Under the pieces are notes generated by a model, which was not told where the DNA came from, did no database searches, and worked only from the letters and a program-made list of their open reading frames with translations. From positions 1 through 35,894 of IMG/VR virus record IMGVR_UViG_3300031578_000171: a stretch of DNA of 35,894 bases. The stretch is one strand, 5' to 3'. The DNA comes from a virus. Positions 1 through 7,431 of this stretch are shown here, piece after piece; the first letter of the stretch is position 1; each line of letters starts with the position of its first letter. The translations under genes were made by a program, and so were the position numbers.

Positions 1-1
1 G

Positions 2-538
2 ATGCCTGACGACAAATGCCCAGAATGCGACTCAAGAAGAACTGGCCCCGTTGATAGCCTCGGCTACAAACTACATCCCGTGGGCGGCATAGATTGCCTT
101 CATAATCAACTTGCCAAGCTCAAGGCCGAGAATGAGCGGCTAACGGGCCGCCTAGATGCCGCAGAGGTTCATGTGCGCGATTACGAACAGGCAGCCACAA
201 CCTACCGCCAGCAGCGTGACCAACTCAAGGCCGAGAACGAGAAGCTGCGCACGATCAAAGGCGACACCGCCGCAGACATCGTCCGCACGTACCTCTTAGG
301 CCAAAACAATCGTCTACGCATCAAGAACACTGAACTAAACGAGCGTGTTCAACGAGCAGCATACGAACTCGCCCGTCTACACGCCATGGAGCAGCGGGTG
401 AAGGAAATAAACCCTGCGATTGACAAGGAGGGAAACCTGGTTCTCGTAATTACAAGCAAGCCGCCAAGTAATCTCTGTTGGCGCACCATCCAGGCGCAGT
501 TACTTGGAGATGGCAACGAAACGAAGGAGACGCAATGA
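2..538 (+). CDS. Zinc-ribbon plus coiled-coil phage protein
   Basis: A 178-residue protein whose ATG lies one base inside the window, so a longer upstream start cannot be excluded. The first 35 residues hold a CPEC pair and a later single Cys in GGIDCLHNQL, an arrangement often seen in small phage zinc-ribbon proteins. Residues about 36-85 and 100-135 are rich in Leu, Glu, Lys and Arg with heptad-like spacing (LKAENERL occurs twice in variant form), which suggests a coiled coil. No catalytic motif is visible. It overlaps the next gene by ATGA, which implies translational coupling at the head of the early operon. Function is unknown; a structural or adaptor role in early transcription or replication is a guess. 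Confidence 0.7.
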   Translation: MPDDKCPECDSRRTGPVDSLGYKLHPVGGIDCLHNQLAKLKAENERLTGRLDAAEVHVRDYEQAATTYRQQRDQLKAENEKLRTIKGDTAADIVRTYLLGQNNRLRIKNTELNERVQRAAYELARLHAMEQRVKEINPAIDKEGNLVLVITSKPPSNLCWRTIQAQLLGDGNETKETQ

Positions 539-915
539 GCGACAATAAACACCAGACACTCTCGATTGAAAACATTCTCATCACAACGCCCAGAGATTGC
601 TGGCAGGCATGGATTCGGGCTATAGCTACGGATCCTGATATGTCTGCTGATCGAGCACTCGTACATCTGAAAAACCATGTTGGTGGACACCTAAATCCAA
701 ACAGATTTGTCGAGTGGCTTGCCGGATGCTACAACCTGTTGGCAATTCTAGGTTGTATACAAGGGATAGATCCACAATATCTTGTTGGCGTTGATTTATT
801 GTACCGCAAGTGGTTATCTAACCCTAATAACTATACGCCACCGCCTGTAGGGAAAACAAAGAAAGCAAAACGAACCAAGACTGGTAGTGGGTCCAACGAG
901 TTGTCCGGATCATGA
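535..915 (+). CDS. Hypothetical early protein
   Basis: I place the start at 535, not at the longer upstream Met at 478. The 535 ATG overlaps the previous stop (ATGA) and sits 5 bases after an AAGGAGA ribosome-binding site at 523-529. The product is 126 residues. The middle (about 15-95) is a mix of hydrophobic and aromatic residues typical of a small helical domain (WQAWIRAI, RFVEWLAGCYNLLAILG). The C-terminal 25 residues are basic and low complexity (GKTKKAKRTKTG), perhaps for nucleic acid binding. I recognise no family. Its position in an operon leading to the DNA polymerase suggests an early or replication-accessory role, but that is only context. Confidence 0.7.
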   Translation: MSDNKHQTLSIENILITTPRDCWQAWIRAIATDPDMSADRALVHLKNHVGGHLNPNRFVEWLAGCYNLLAILGCIQGIDPQYLVGVDLLYRKWLSNPNNYTPPPVGKTKKAKRTKTGSGSNELSGS

Positions 916-943
916 GAACTATTAAGAAACCAGAGGAGATGCA

Positions 944-1921
944 ATGATAAGAGTCAAACTATCTTCTGACAAGTTTACTAGGATTTTGGAACCGTTTGTT
1001 TACTTGCCTGTTCTATGTAGACTCGGTAAAGCGCTTTACTCTCCAAACATGGCAGAAGTAGTCGGAGACTTTATAGATCTGTCGATGGCAGCTGTCCAAC
1101 TATCGATGCTCATGGAGAGTGCGGAGAGAAATACCAATCCGGAGTCGTTGACTAGGAAAGGGTTTGGAGTAATGTATTGGCGTTACCGAGTAGATTCCAA
1201 AAAGGCAGCAGTTGTTTGGAATATGTTGTCAGAATCCTTTTTTGAGTTCATGAAAACAGATGTAGTGTGCAAAACGGAAACAGAGCCAGTGAATTCAAGC
1301 TACTGGCCTTTTCTCTACGGACAAGCTCTTTTCCACCGGAATGTTGCACAGCTGCCGACATTTCCGATTGATGATATTGCAGGCTATTTTCCACGAGAGT
1401 CAAAGGTGCTAGACTTGGGTGGCGGCTTAGGTTTATTCTCACGTATATTCACAGAAATGTTTTCTTGCAATGTTACTTTGCAAGAGACACCGGAAATGGT
1501 TGAGGCGTTACAAAAGCAACTCTTTCCAAATTGCTCATCGAATGAAATATGTAAAACAGTCGTATCGCAGGCATACCCACCCATTGCTTCACCAAATGGG
1601 TGTTACACGGAAAACAAATTCGATGTTGTCTGGTTGTCCGAGTTCCTACATCTGTTCCCACCACGAGACACAGCGAAACTGCTCACAGACATCCGTTGTG
1701 AACTCATGCCAAACGGATATTTACTCATCAATGAGATCAACAAGAGTGGCAGACCATACAGTCTCTGGATGCCGGTGAGATTGTTACAACGGGGATCGCG
1801 CGGCACTGCTTATTCGTACGGGCAGATCAAAGAAATGTGTTTGGACCACAATTTCCATCTTGTTAATACCGTTCAATGGGAGCCGCACCACACTATATCG
1901 ATATTCAAGAAAGGTGATTGA
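944..1921 (+). CDS. SAM-dependent O-methyltransferase-like protein
   Basis: A 325-residue class I SAM-dependent methyltransferase. Motif I is VLDLGGGLG at residues 155-163, followed by an acidic post-I region. The segment FDVVWLSEFLHLF at about 226-238 and the strand PNGYLLINEI at about 256-265 match motifs IV and VI of the COMT/acetylserotonin-type O-methyltransferases (Pfam Methyltransf_2). Those enzymes have an N-terminal dimerisation domain, and the 150 residues before motif I fit that layout. There is no DPPY/NPPY or PC motif, so it does not look like a DNA amino- or cytosine-methylase. It has a good AGAGG-type site upstream, and its TGA stop lies two bases before the polymerase ATG. The substrate is unknown; it could act on a small molecule, a modified nucleotide or a host metabolite. 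Its base composition is more AT-rich than its neighbours. Confidence 0.8.
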   Translation: MIRVKLSSDKFTRILEPFVYLPVLCRLGKALYSPNMAEVVGDFIDLSMAAVQLSMLMESAERNTNPESLTRKGFGVMYWRYRVDSKKAAVVWNMLSESFFEFMKTDVVCKTETEPVNSSYWPFLYGQALFHRNVAQLPTFPIDDIAGYFPRESKVLDLGGGLGLFSRIFTEMFSCNVTLQETPEMVEALQKQLFPNCSSNEICKTVVSQAYPPIASPNGCYTENKFDVVWLSEFLHLFPPRDTAKLLTDIRCELMPNGYLLINEINKSGRPYSLWMPVRLLQRGSRGTAYSYGQIKEMCLDHNFHLVNTVQWEPHHTISIFKKGD

Positions 1922-1923
1922 CA

Positions 1924-3675
1924 ATGGCATTGTATGCCTTAGATTTGGAAACTACCGGGTTAGACCCGTTTCGGCACCGCATAGTTTCGGCGTCGATTTG
2001 TGGTACCGACTTGAAGCCGGAGTCTCGCAATTGGACACCGACATGGCGGGATAAGTTATATTCTATCGTGGCCAATCGGGATAACACGGTGCTTATACAG
2101 AATTCCGTTTTCGATTTGGCACATCTAATCAGAAATCGGTTCAAGATCAATTGCAAGGTCGCCGACTCAATGATCGGTGCTCATATTCTGCAGCCGAGTG
2201 AAAAGGCAGACCTCGGTTCAATAGTCAAGCGCTACCTGTGGCCTGTCAGAAACGACCTCGGGATTGTTGTCGATTGGAATTGGAAAGACAAAGTCAAACA
2301 ATACATGAAGGAACGCAACCGGTCATTCAGACGCCAACATGGACGTAGCATGGGGATGCAAGATATTCCGGAAACACTCCGCAATCATTATGGGCGCTGT
2401 GATGCGTTGTACCTCATGCTTGTCTGGCAGGCCATCAAGATACAACTCAAAACCGAGCACCTGTGGAAGGTATACCAGTTGGACATCGACACGGTGCCGA
2501 TCGTTCTCGGGATGTTCTCCAATGGAATCAGTCTTGACAGTGAATACTGCCGGAAGCGTATCAAGGAATTGCGGGCAAAAAACAGAGCCGTTGCCAAACG
2601 ATTCCATGGGACAAACCTAGGATCTCCGAAACAAATATACGAGAAGGTGTTCCCGAAGCTCGGAATAACCCCTCGGTACAAAACAGTAAAAGGTACGCCG
2701 AAGACCGATGAACAAACTCTCCTCCGGTACGCCAGAGAGAACCGAAAGATAATGGAAATCATTGATTATCGGAAGAGTGTAAAGGACATCTCATCGTATT
2801 TTGGAGCGTACCTCAAGTTGGTGCATTGCGGAAAAATACATCCCACATTCCGGATTGCTGCTGCTAAAACCGGAAGACTGTCGTGTGCTGATCCCAATCT
2901 CCAACAGATGAAGCGTGTCGGAAAAGGAATACGGACTGCTTTCATTCCACGTCCAGGTTATCTCATCTTCCGTTGGGACTACAACCAAATCGAAATGCGG
3001 TTGATTGCCTGTAAGTCACGGGACCCTAAACTGTTGAAGATCTTCAGATCCGGCGGCGACGTACATGTGGCCACGGCAAAATCCATGCACTTGTATTCCG
3101 ATGAAATGAAAGAGACCCTGCGTGGCCAAGACCCGCGTTTCGTTGCTAAGCAGCTCAACTATAAGTTGTGGTACGGAATGGGAGCAAATGCTATCTCGCT
3201 TGAACTGCTACTCCCAGTATACACTGTGAGGGCGCTGGTTGAGAGTTACTGGAAGACGTACAGTTGGGGCCACAGCTTCTTCGAACTCATTAGCCAACGG
3301 GCAACTGCACAAGGATACGTTCGCGACGAGTTCGGCCGTATATATGTTCCAGATGGCCCGTATTCCGGCTATAAGTGTGTAAACTACTTGATACAAGGTT
3401 CAGCCTCTTCAATCATGAAGATCGGGATGAAGCGATCGGCGCCGTTACTGATAGAGCCTGACGCTCGTCTGCTCCTCACCGTACACGATGAGATAGACGT
3501 CGAAGTGCGTGACGACCCCAATGTTTATGTACCGCTCATTCCGAAGGTAACAAAAGCACTTTCCGAATTTACCGGTTACGAAGTCCCGATAACCGTTGAG
3601 TGTAGTTTTACTAGAACAAATCTCGAAGATCTTCATCCACTAACTCAACTGAAAGGATTTGAAAATGTCAAATAA
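1924..3675 (+). CDS. Family A DNA polymerase with 3'-5' exonuclease
   Basis: Replicative DNA polymerase of 583 residues (the T7 enzyme has about 700). The exonuclease domain shows Exo I DLETTG (D7, E9), Exo II NSVFDLAHL (D64) and an Exo III candidate near GRCDALYL (D160). The polymerase domain has the TGRLS motif (316-320), motif A WDYNQIEMR (D352), motif B R405-K409-Y413-Y417 and motif C TVHDEID (D521). All catalytic carboxylates are present, so it should be active. Motif B reads NYKLWYG, not the usual NFGxxYG: Tyr is at the position equivalent to E. coli Pol I Phe762, and Lys replaces the following Gly. I chose ATG 1924 over TTG 1918 because the site AAGAAAGG lies about 8 bases upstream. 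The gene overlaps the next by 11 bases. Confidence 0.96.
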   Translation: MALYALDLETTGLDPFRHRIVSASICGTDLKPESRNWTPTWRDKLYSIVANRDNTVLIQNSVFDLAHLIRNRFKINCKVADSMIGAHILQPSEKADLGSIVKRYLWPVRNDLGIVVDWNWKDKVKQYMKERNRSFRRQHGRSMGMQDIPETLRNHYGRCDALYLMLVWQAIKIQLKTEHLWKVYQLDIDTVPIVLGMFSNGISLDSEYCRKRIKELRAKNRAVAKRFHGTNLGSPKQIYEKVFPKLGITPRYKTVKGTPKTDEQTLLRYARENRKIMEIIDYRKSVKDISSYFGAYLKLVHCGKIHPTFRIAAAKTGRLSCADPNLQQMKRVGKGIRTAFIPRPGYLIFRWDYNQIEMRLIACKSRDPKLLKIFRSGGDVHVATAKSMHLYSDEMKETLRGQDPRFVAKQLNYKLWYGMGANAISLELLLPVYTVRALVESYWKTYSWGHSFFELISQRATAQGYVRDEFGRIYVPDGPYSGYKCVNYLIQGSASSIMKIGMKRSAPLLIEPDARLLLTVHDEIDVEVRDDPNVYVPLIPKVTKALSEFTGYEVPITVECSFTRTNLEDLHPLTQLKGFENVK

Positions 3676-4027
3676 GGTCCACAGATTCATTCCTCACAAG
3701 TCGCAATCTGAACGGCCCTCTTGCGGCATCTGCGGAAAGGCAGCGTCACCGTCTCTGATACACGAACCGAAGATTTTCAGGGGTTTCGGTGTCGCAATGC
3801 CGTTAATTTCGGACAAAAGTCAGGTCGGTACGGCGACATTCGTGATTTGTTTTGATTGCCTCGGTGCTTTGTGCATCTCCGTACGGTCGATCAAGGCCAT
3901 TGTCGACGAGATCAGAGAAGGACTGAGTAAACAGGCAAAAGCAGAAGAAGCACAGCAAAAGATTGACAAGGCAGCAGAAATAAACAATGCAACAAATCCA
4001 GACGAAGAAGAGAAAGGAATAAAATGA
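3665..4027 (+). CDS. Small zinc-finger protein
   Basis: A 120-residue protein starting at ATG 3665, preceded by GAAAGGA at 3651-3657; a TTG at 3659 is a weaker alternative. Two cysteine pairs, CGIC (C20, C23) and CFDC (C62, C65), are placed to bind one zinc, like the treble-clef fingers of ClpX-type zinc-binding domains or phage transcription factors. The last 40 residues form a charged helix rich in Lys, Glu, Gln and Ala. The gene overlaps the 3' end of the polymerase and couples to the next gene by ATGA. A role in protein-protein or DNA contacts during replication is plausible; nothing in the sequence fixes the partner. Confidence 0.75.
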   Translation: MSNKVHRFIPHKSQSERPSCGICGKAASPSLIHEPKIFRGFGVAMPLISDKSQVGTATFVICFDCLGALCISVRSIKAIVDEIREGLSKQAKAEEAQQKIDKAAEINNATNPDEEEKGIK

Positions 4028-4533
4028 CCAAACAGAACTCGATGCAAGAACTAGTTGCCGATTTCATGGTAGCCGCCGGCTATCCGGTAAATGTGGAACC
4101 AATCGATCTGAAAGCGATGGAGGGCCGCATAGTGATTCTCCGTCCCGATTCTGACGGGAGTCCTTACAAGATATTTTTCAAGGAATACCTTTACAACAGA
4201 ATCACCTGGCTTGACGAAGAGCTCGACGAAATCTCGGAGGCTGTTGCAACTGGAGACCTCCCAGGCTTAGTTGACGGGCTCTGTGATCTGCTGTATTTCC
4301 TTCTTGGAACTGCCAGTTCTCTCGGAGTAGAAATCCGGCCGATCTTCGAAGTTATTCATGCGTCCAATATGGAAAAGACCGATAGCTCCAAGGCAGTATA
4401 TCGCGGAGCTGACGGGAAACTCGGCAAACCGGTGGGATGGAAGCACCCAGACATTGCCGCTGAAATACAGAAACAATTTACGAAACAAGGAACAAAAAAT
4501 GGCACAGGACCAAAAAACTCTCCGGCAAAGTAA
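4024..4533 (+). CDS. MazG-like nucleotide pyrophosphohydrolase
   Basis: A 169-residue protein of the all-alpha NTP pyrophosphatase (MazG/HisE/dUTPase-2) superfamily, which hydrolyses (d)NTPs to (d)NMP and PPi using Mg2+. The diagnostic acidic helix is DEELDE at 64-69 (E65, E66, E69). It is followed by LVDGLCDLLYFLLG at 82-95, with D84 and D88 as the second metal-binding set. EVIHASNMEK at 109-118 is the conserved Asn/Lys segment of phage members of this family. The C-terminal tail (140-169) is polar and probably disordered. In phages such enzymes are thought to adjust nucleotide pools or blunt (p)ppGpp signalling; the true substrate cannot be read from sequence. ATGA coupling to the preceding gene. 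Confidence 0.87.
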   Translation: MTKQNSMQELVADFMVAAGYPVNVEPIDLKAMEGRIVILRPDSDGSPYKIFFKEYLYNRITWLDEELDEISEAVATGDLPGLVDGLCDLLYFLLGTASSLGVEIRPIFEVIHASNMEKTDSSKAVYRGADGKLGKPVGWKHPDIAAEIQKQFTKQGTKNGTGPKNSPAK

Positions 4534-4975
4534 ACGGCAATGCATTCTCGTTGATACACGAGAAAAGCAGCCGTGGGCTTTCAAGGTAACAAAGCGCAAG
4601 ACGCTCCTCATCGGCGACTACACCATACAGGGTGGGACTACTAAGGTCCTCATTGAACGGAAGGGCTCAATCTACGATCTCTATCAGACAATGAGACCGC
4701 GGAATCGTGCGCGTTTCATGGAGAACATGCAGAGAGCAGCAGAGTCAGTTGATTGGGTATTTCTTGTCTTGGAGACCTCGCTAGCCTCCATTTACCGCGG
4801 AGTGAGAGAATGTCCAGTCCCGCCGCACGTTGTCGTTGATTGTCTGATAGAGTTGATAGGCCACGGAGTCAACGTCATATTCACCGGTGGCGGAAAGAGA
4901 ACAGGCCGCGACTTCGCTGAACGGCTCCTAAGAACTTTCGGAAACTTCCCAAAACCCACTAACCACGTTCGGTAA
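4499..4975 (+). CDS. ERCC4-type nuclease
   Basis: A 158-residue protein made almost entirely of an ERCC4/XPF-type nuclease domain. VDTREKQPW (18-26), GDYTI (39-43) and ERKGSIYDL (53-61) give the family signature GDx(n)ERKx3D with metal-binding Asp and Glu. XPF-family nucleases cut branched or flapped DNA, so this enzyme probably processes recombination or replication intermediates. It lacks a helicase domain and a recognisable HhH2 tail, so a partner protein may supply substrate recognition. I start it at ATG 4499, after AAGGAACAA; this overlaps the MazG-like gene by 35 bases. The reading frame is open back to an ATG at 4358, but that segment has no family sequence. Confidence 0.88.
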   Translation: MAQDQKTLRQSKRQCILVDTREKQPWAFKVTKRKTLLIGDYTIQGGTTKVLIERKGSIYDLYQTMRPRNRARFMENMQRAAESVDWVFLVLETSLASIYRGVRECPVPPHVVVDCLIELIGHGVNVIFTGGGKRTGRDFAERLLRTFGNFPKPTNHVR

Positions 4976-4990
4976 GAAAGGTACATTAAA

Positions 4991-5317
4991 ATGGCACCAG
5001 AAGAAAAAACAGAAGCCGGCAGTCAGGACAACAGGACCTACGTCGCAGTTGCCGAAAACGGGAAAGTTGTAGGCTGTCTCGGAGAAGTCGTCGAGGAACA
5101 GATCTTATTTGTCCTGATAACAAAGACCGCGGATAATAGGATCCTGAAGGTAGCTATTCCTATTTCCAAGGCATTCGTGGCGTTTGTGCACGGCGGAAAG
5201 CTGTTCATCACCGTCAGAGAGAACCTGTCTGTGACGTTCCAGACCCTGTCAGAACGCCACATGACTTCAAACGAGCTTATGAGCGATGAAAAAAATGACG
5301 AACCCAAAGGCAACTAA
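4991..5317 (+). CDS. Hypothetical early protein
   Basis: A 108-residue protein starting at ATG 4991, with AAGAAAGG about 10 bases upstream. After an acidic polar N terminus (1-15), residues 16-85 alternate short hydrophobic stretches with glycines (KVVGCLGEVVEEQILFVLITK, shown only in part here), suggesting a small beta-rich fold. The C-terminal 25 residues are acidic and polar. I recognise no family. It lies between two nuclease genes and overlaps the next gene by 32 bases, so it is probably expressed with the recombination module. Confidence 0.65.
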   Translation: MAPEEKTEAGSQDNRTYVAVAENGKVVGCLGEVVEEQILFVLITKTADNRILKVAIPISKAFVAFVHGGKLFITVRENLSVTFQTLSERHMTSNELMSDEKNDEPKGN

Positions 5318-5489
5318 GACCAGAGTCAGCGTCTACATGGATACCAAAGACCGCGAGCGGCTCGATTCCTTAGCAAAAAAACTGCTGAGATCCCGCAGCT
5401 TCACAGTAGTCCTGGCCGTGCGTCTTTTGTTACAATGTAATAATTACGACGAGCTGATCAAACGGCACTTCAAGGAAACGCGGAAATGA
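5286..5489 (+). CDS. Ribbon-helix-helix-like small protein
   Basis: A 67-residue basic protein. TRVSVYMDTKDRERLDSLAKKL (only its key part named: a beta strand with alternating residues, then helix A) resembles the Arc/MetJ/CopG ribbon-helix-helix fold, which binds DNA as a dimer through the beta ribbon. A second helix follows at about 35-60 (SFTVVLAVRLLLQ). It could be an early transcriptional regulator, or merely a nuclease accessory protein. The start is uncertain: ATG 5286 or ATG 5295, neither with a strong ribosome-binding site, so it is probably coupled to the preceding overlapping gene. It ends in an ATGA overlap with the nuclease gene. The fold call is from the pattern only. Confidence 0.6.
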   Translation: MKKMTNPKATKTRVSVYMDTKDRERLDSLAKKLLRSRSFTVVLAVRLLLQCNNYDELIKRHFKETRK

Positions 5490-6640
5490 AAGAAACGAGA
5501 AAGAAAAAGAAAACCGGTGTCGCTAAGACAAAACTATCACCGGAACTTATTTCGAAGTTTACTTCGCTAGCAAGAAGAAGCGAAGTCCCGAAACCGGTAT
5601 ACAAAGAGCCCGACCATTTCAGCGTCTCTTCAATCGGCACTTTCTTAGACTGTCGCCGTCTCTGCTGGTATACGAGAATACGCCAGCTGGTACAAAAGAT
5701 GCAACCGGAGTACTACTACATCGGAAGGGTGTGGCACTCTGTCCTGGAGACGCTATACAACTGGAAAGACTTCGACGCCGCAAGACGCCAAATTGCGCGC
5801 GCCTTCAAGTTGGAATCTAATTCCCCGTGGTTCACTGCTGCCCAGAACGAGTCAATGTTGACAGACAAGGCAAAGATCACAGGGATGCTCAAGGGGTATG
5901 AGAAACAATACGGCGAAGAGGACTTCAAGCTGTGGAAAGTGGTCCGCAGTGAAATCACTTTCAAATTGCCAGACTTCCTCAATTCCGGCTTCGACTTCAC
6001 AGGCCGTATGGATGGGGCAATACAGATAGACACCGGGCGGCACAAAGGACTGTGGTGCCTGGAGAACAAATCGGCTAGTTCGATCGAGCCGTATCAGTAC
6101 GATCGTGCGAAGATCGATACCCAACTTTTGGGGTACATTTGTGCTGCGACCCATATACTCGGACAAAAGCCGAGAGGAGTTATCTGGAACGTTGTTCGTA
6201 AGCCGTCGATCAGACAGAAGCAACACCAGACGATAGAGGATTACAGGAGGGAATTGATTGCCGATTATCAAGATCGTCCTGGGTTCTACTTTTATCGCGA
6301 TTTCCTCCCTGTATCCGTTACTGCTATGCAGCAATGGGAAGCAGAAATCTCAAACATACTGCTTGATTTCGAGTTGGCTTGCGAGAACCTAGAAGACAAA
6401 AGTTTCTGGTACAAGAACCCGAACCAATGTACGCGTTTCGGCCGCTGTCCGTATCTCTCTCTGTGTACGCGCGGAGAAACACGTAAAACACTGATGTATT
6501 TCCGGATCAAATCCATTGAAGAAGATGACATCATGAAGGGTAAGAAACATGGCAAAACAGCGAAAAGGAAAAGGGAAAAAGAGGAAGCTCGCGCGGCGAT
6601 CATTAAATCAAGACGAAAGCGTCGAGTTGGTGAGGACTGA
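5486..6640 (+). CDS. Cas4/RecB-like PD-(D/E)XK nuclease with Fe-S cysteines
   Basis: A 384-residue PD-(D/E)XK exonuclease of the PDDEXK_1 (RecB/AddB/Cas4) type. H84 in GRVWHSVLE, D176 in GRMDGAI, E193 and K195 in LENKSAS, and Q213 in DTQLLGY are the expected catalytic residues. One cysteine near the N terminus (C56 or C60 in DCRRLC) and three near the C terminus (C315, C321, C327) fit the 4Fe-4S cluster of Cas4 and AddB. N- and C-terminal tails are Lys/Arg rich. These enzymes resect DNA ends; here, next to a Sak4-like ATPase and a probable ssDNA-binding protein, it should generate single strands for recombination or replication. No cas1 or cas2 is present, so a CRISPR role is not supported. 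It overlaps the previous gene by ATGA and the next by 92 bases. Confidence 0.9.
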   Translation: MKETRKKKKTGVAKTKLSPELISKFTSLARRSEVPKPVYKEPDHFSVSSIGTFLDCRRLCWYTRIRQLVQKMQPEYYYIGRVWHSVLETLYNWKDFDAARRQIARAFKLESNSPWFTAAQNESMLTDKAKITGMLKGYEKQYGEEDFKLWKVVRSEITFKLPDFLNSGFDFTGRMDGAIQIDTGRHKGLWCLENKSASSIEPYQYDRAKIDTQLLGYICAATHILGQKPRGVIWNVVRKPSIRQKQHQTIEDYRRELIADYQDRPGFYFYRDFLPVSVTAMQQWEAEISNILLDFELACENLEDKSFWYKNPNQCTRFGRCPYLSLCTRGETRKTLMYFRIKSIEEDDIMKGKKHGKTAKRKREKEEARAAIIKSRRKRRVGED

Positions 6641-7388
6641 GCCGGCGGCGTCATTAACCGATTACACGGTGTTTATCTACGGGCCACCGAAAATCGGAAA
6701 AACGCGCCTAGCTTCAGAATGGCCGAATTCGGTGTTCCTCGCTACCGAACCGCAAGGGTTGAAAGCAGTGGAATGTGACGCTTTTCCGATAACCAATTGG
6801 CGCCAATTCCGAGGAAGTGTCAGCGCCCTCGTCGAAGACTTCGCCGGAAAATACCAGACAGTGATAGTCGACACCGTTGACCTGGCGTATAAGTTCTGCC
6901 TTGATTACTGCTGCGAGGTCCACGGGTTTGAGCACCCAAGCGACGAAGGATGGGGCAAAGGATGGGAGATCGTTGCTAACGAGTTGTTGAATCAAATACT
7001 CCGACTCTTCAACGGAGGGTTCCTCCCAATCTTTATCTCACACTCAAAGAAAACGGAAGTTAAGACTGCTTGGGAAACAAGAACGATTATTGAACCGACA
7101 CTGTCAAACACAGGGCGTCGAGTGATTTTGCCGATCGTCGACATCATTTTGTTAATGGAGCCAAAATCCATTGTTAAGAAAGGACGCCGTCGGATTGTGC
7201 GTACTGTGACATGTTCACCGGCTCCTGATAGAGAAGCCGGCGATCGCACCGGATTTCTCGGTAGCAAGCCGCTTGTAGTAAGAGAAGGGGAGGGATACGA
7301 GACCCTCTCTGCAGTGTTCAATGAAAATGTCAAAGCAGAAACAAAGAAAAGAAAGGAGAAGAAACGTAAAAAGAAGCAGACCAGTTAG
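6549..7388 (+). CDS. Sak4-like RecA-fold ATPase (phage recombinase)
   Basis: A 279-residue P-loop ATPase. Walker A is GPPKIGKT (45-52) and Walker B is TVIVDTVD (104-111). The strand FLPIFISHSKKTEVKT (about 158-173), a sensor-like segment, is typical of the phage AAA_24/Sak4 family. Sak4 proteins are minimal RecA/Rad51 relatives that promote single-strand annealing, usually with an SSB encoded next door; the DUF669-like gene downstream fits that pairing. Both ends are strongly basic (KQRKGKGKKRKLARR at the start, KKRKEKKRKKK at the end), probably for DNA binding. ATG 6549 follows AAGGG at 6537-6541 but overlaps the nuclease gene by 92 bases; GTG or TTG starts near 6625 would avoid the overlap. 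Confidence 0.88.
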   Translation: MAKQRKGKGKKRKLARRSLNQDESVELVRTEPAASLTDYTVFIYGPPKIGKTRLASEWPNSVFLATEPQGLKAVECDAFPITNWRQFRGSVSALVEDFAGKYQTVIVDTVDLAYKFCLDYCCEVHGFEHPSDEGWGKGWEIVANELLNQILRLFNGGFLPIFISHSKKTEVKTAWETRTIIEPTLSNTGRRVILPIVDIILLMEPKSIVKKGRRRIVRTVTCSPAPDREAGDRTGFLGSKPLVVREGEGYETLSAVFNENVKAETKKRKEKKRKKKQTS

Positions 7389-7431
7389 TAGAATGTTTCC
7401 GTTAACCCCTTACAAAATGTAGGAAAGTGAA

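Noticed and set aside
4358-4498. 47-codon upstream extension of the ERCC4 nuclease
   Set aside because: It overlaps the MazG-like gene deeply, lacks family sequence, and the ATG 4499 has its own ribosome-binding site and starts right before the domain.
5486-6640. CRISPR adaptation gene (cas4) interpretation
   Set aside because: No cas1, cas2, repeats or spacers are present; the enzyme fits the phage recombination context better.
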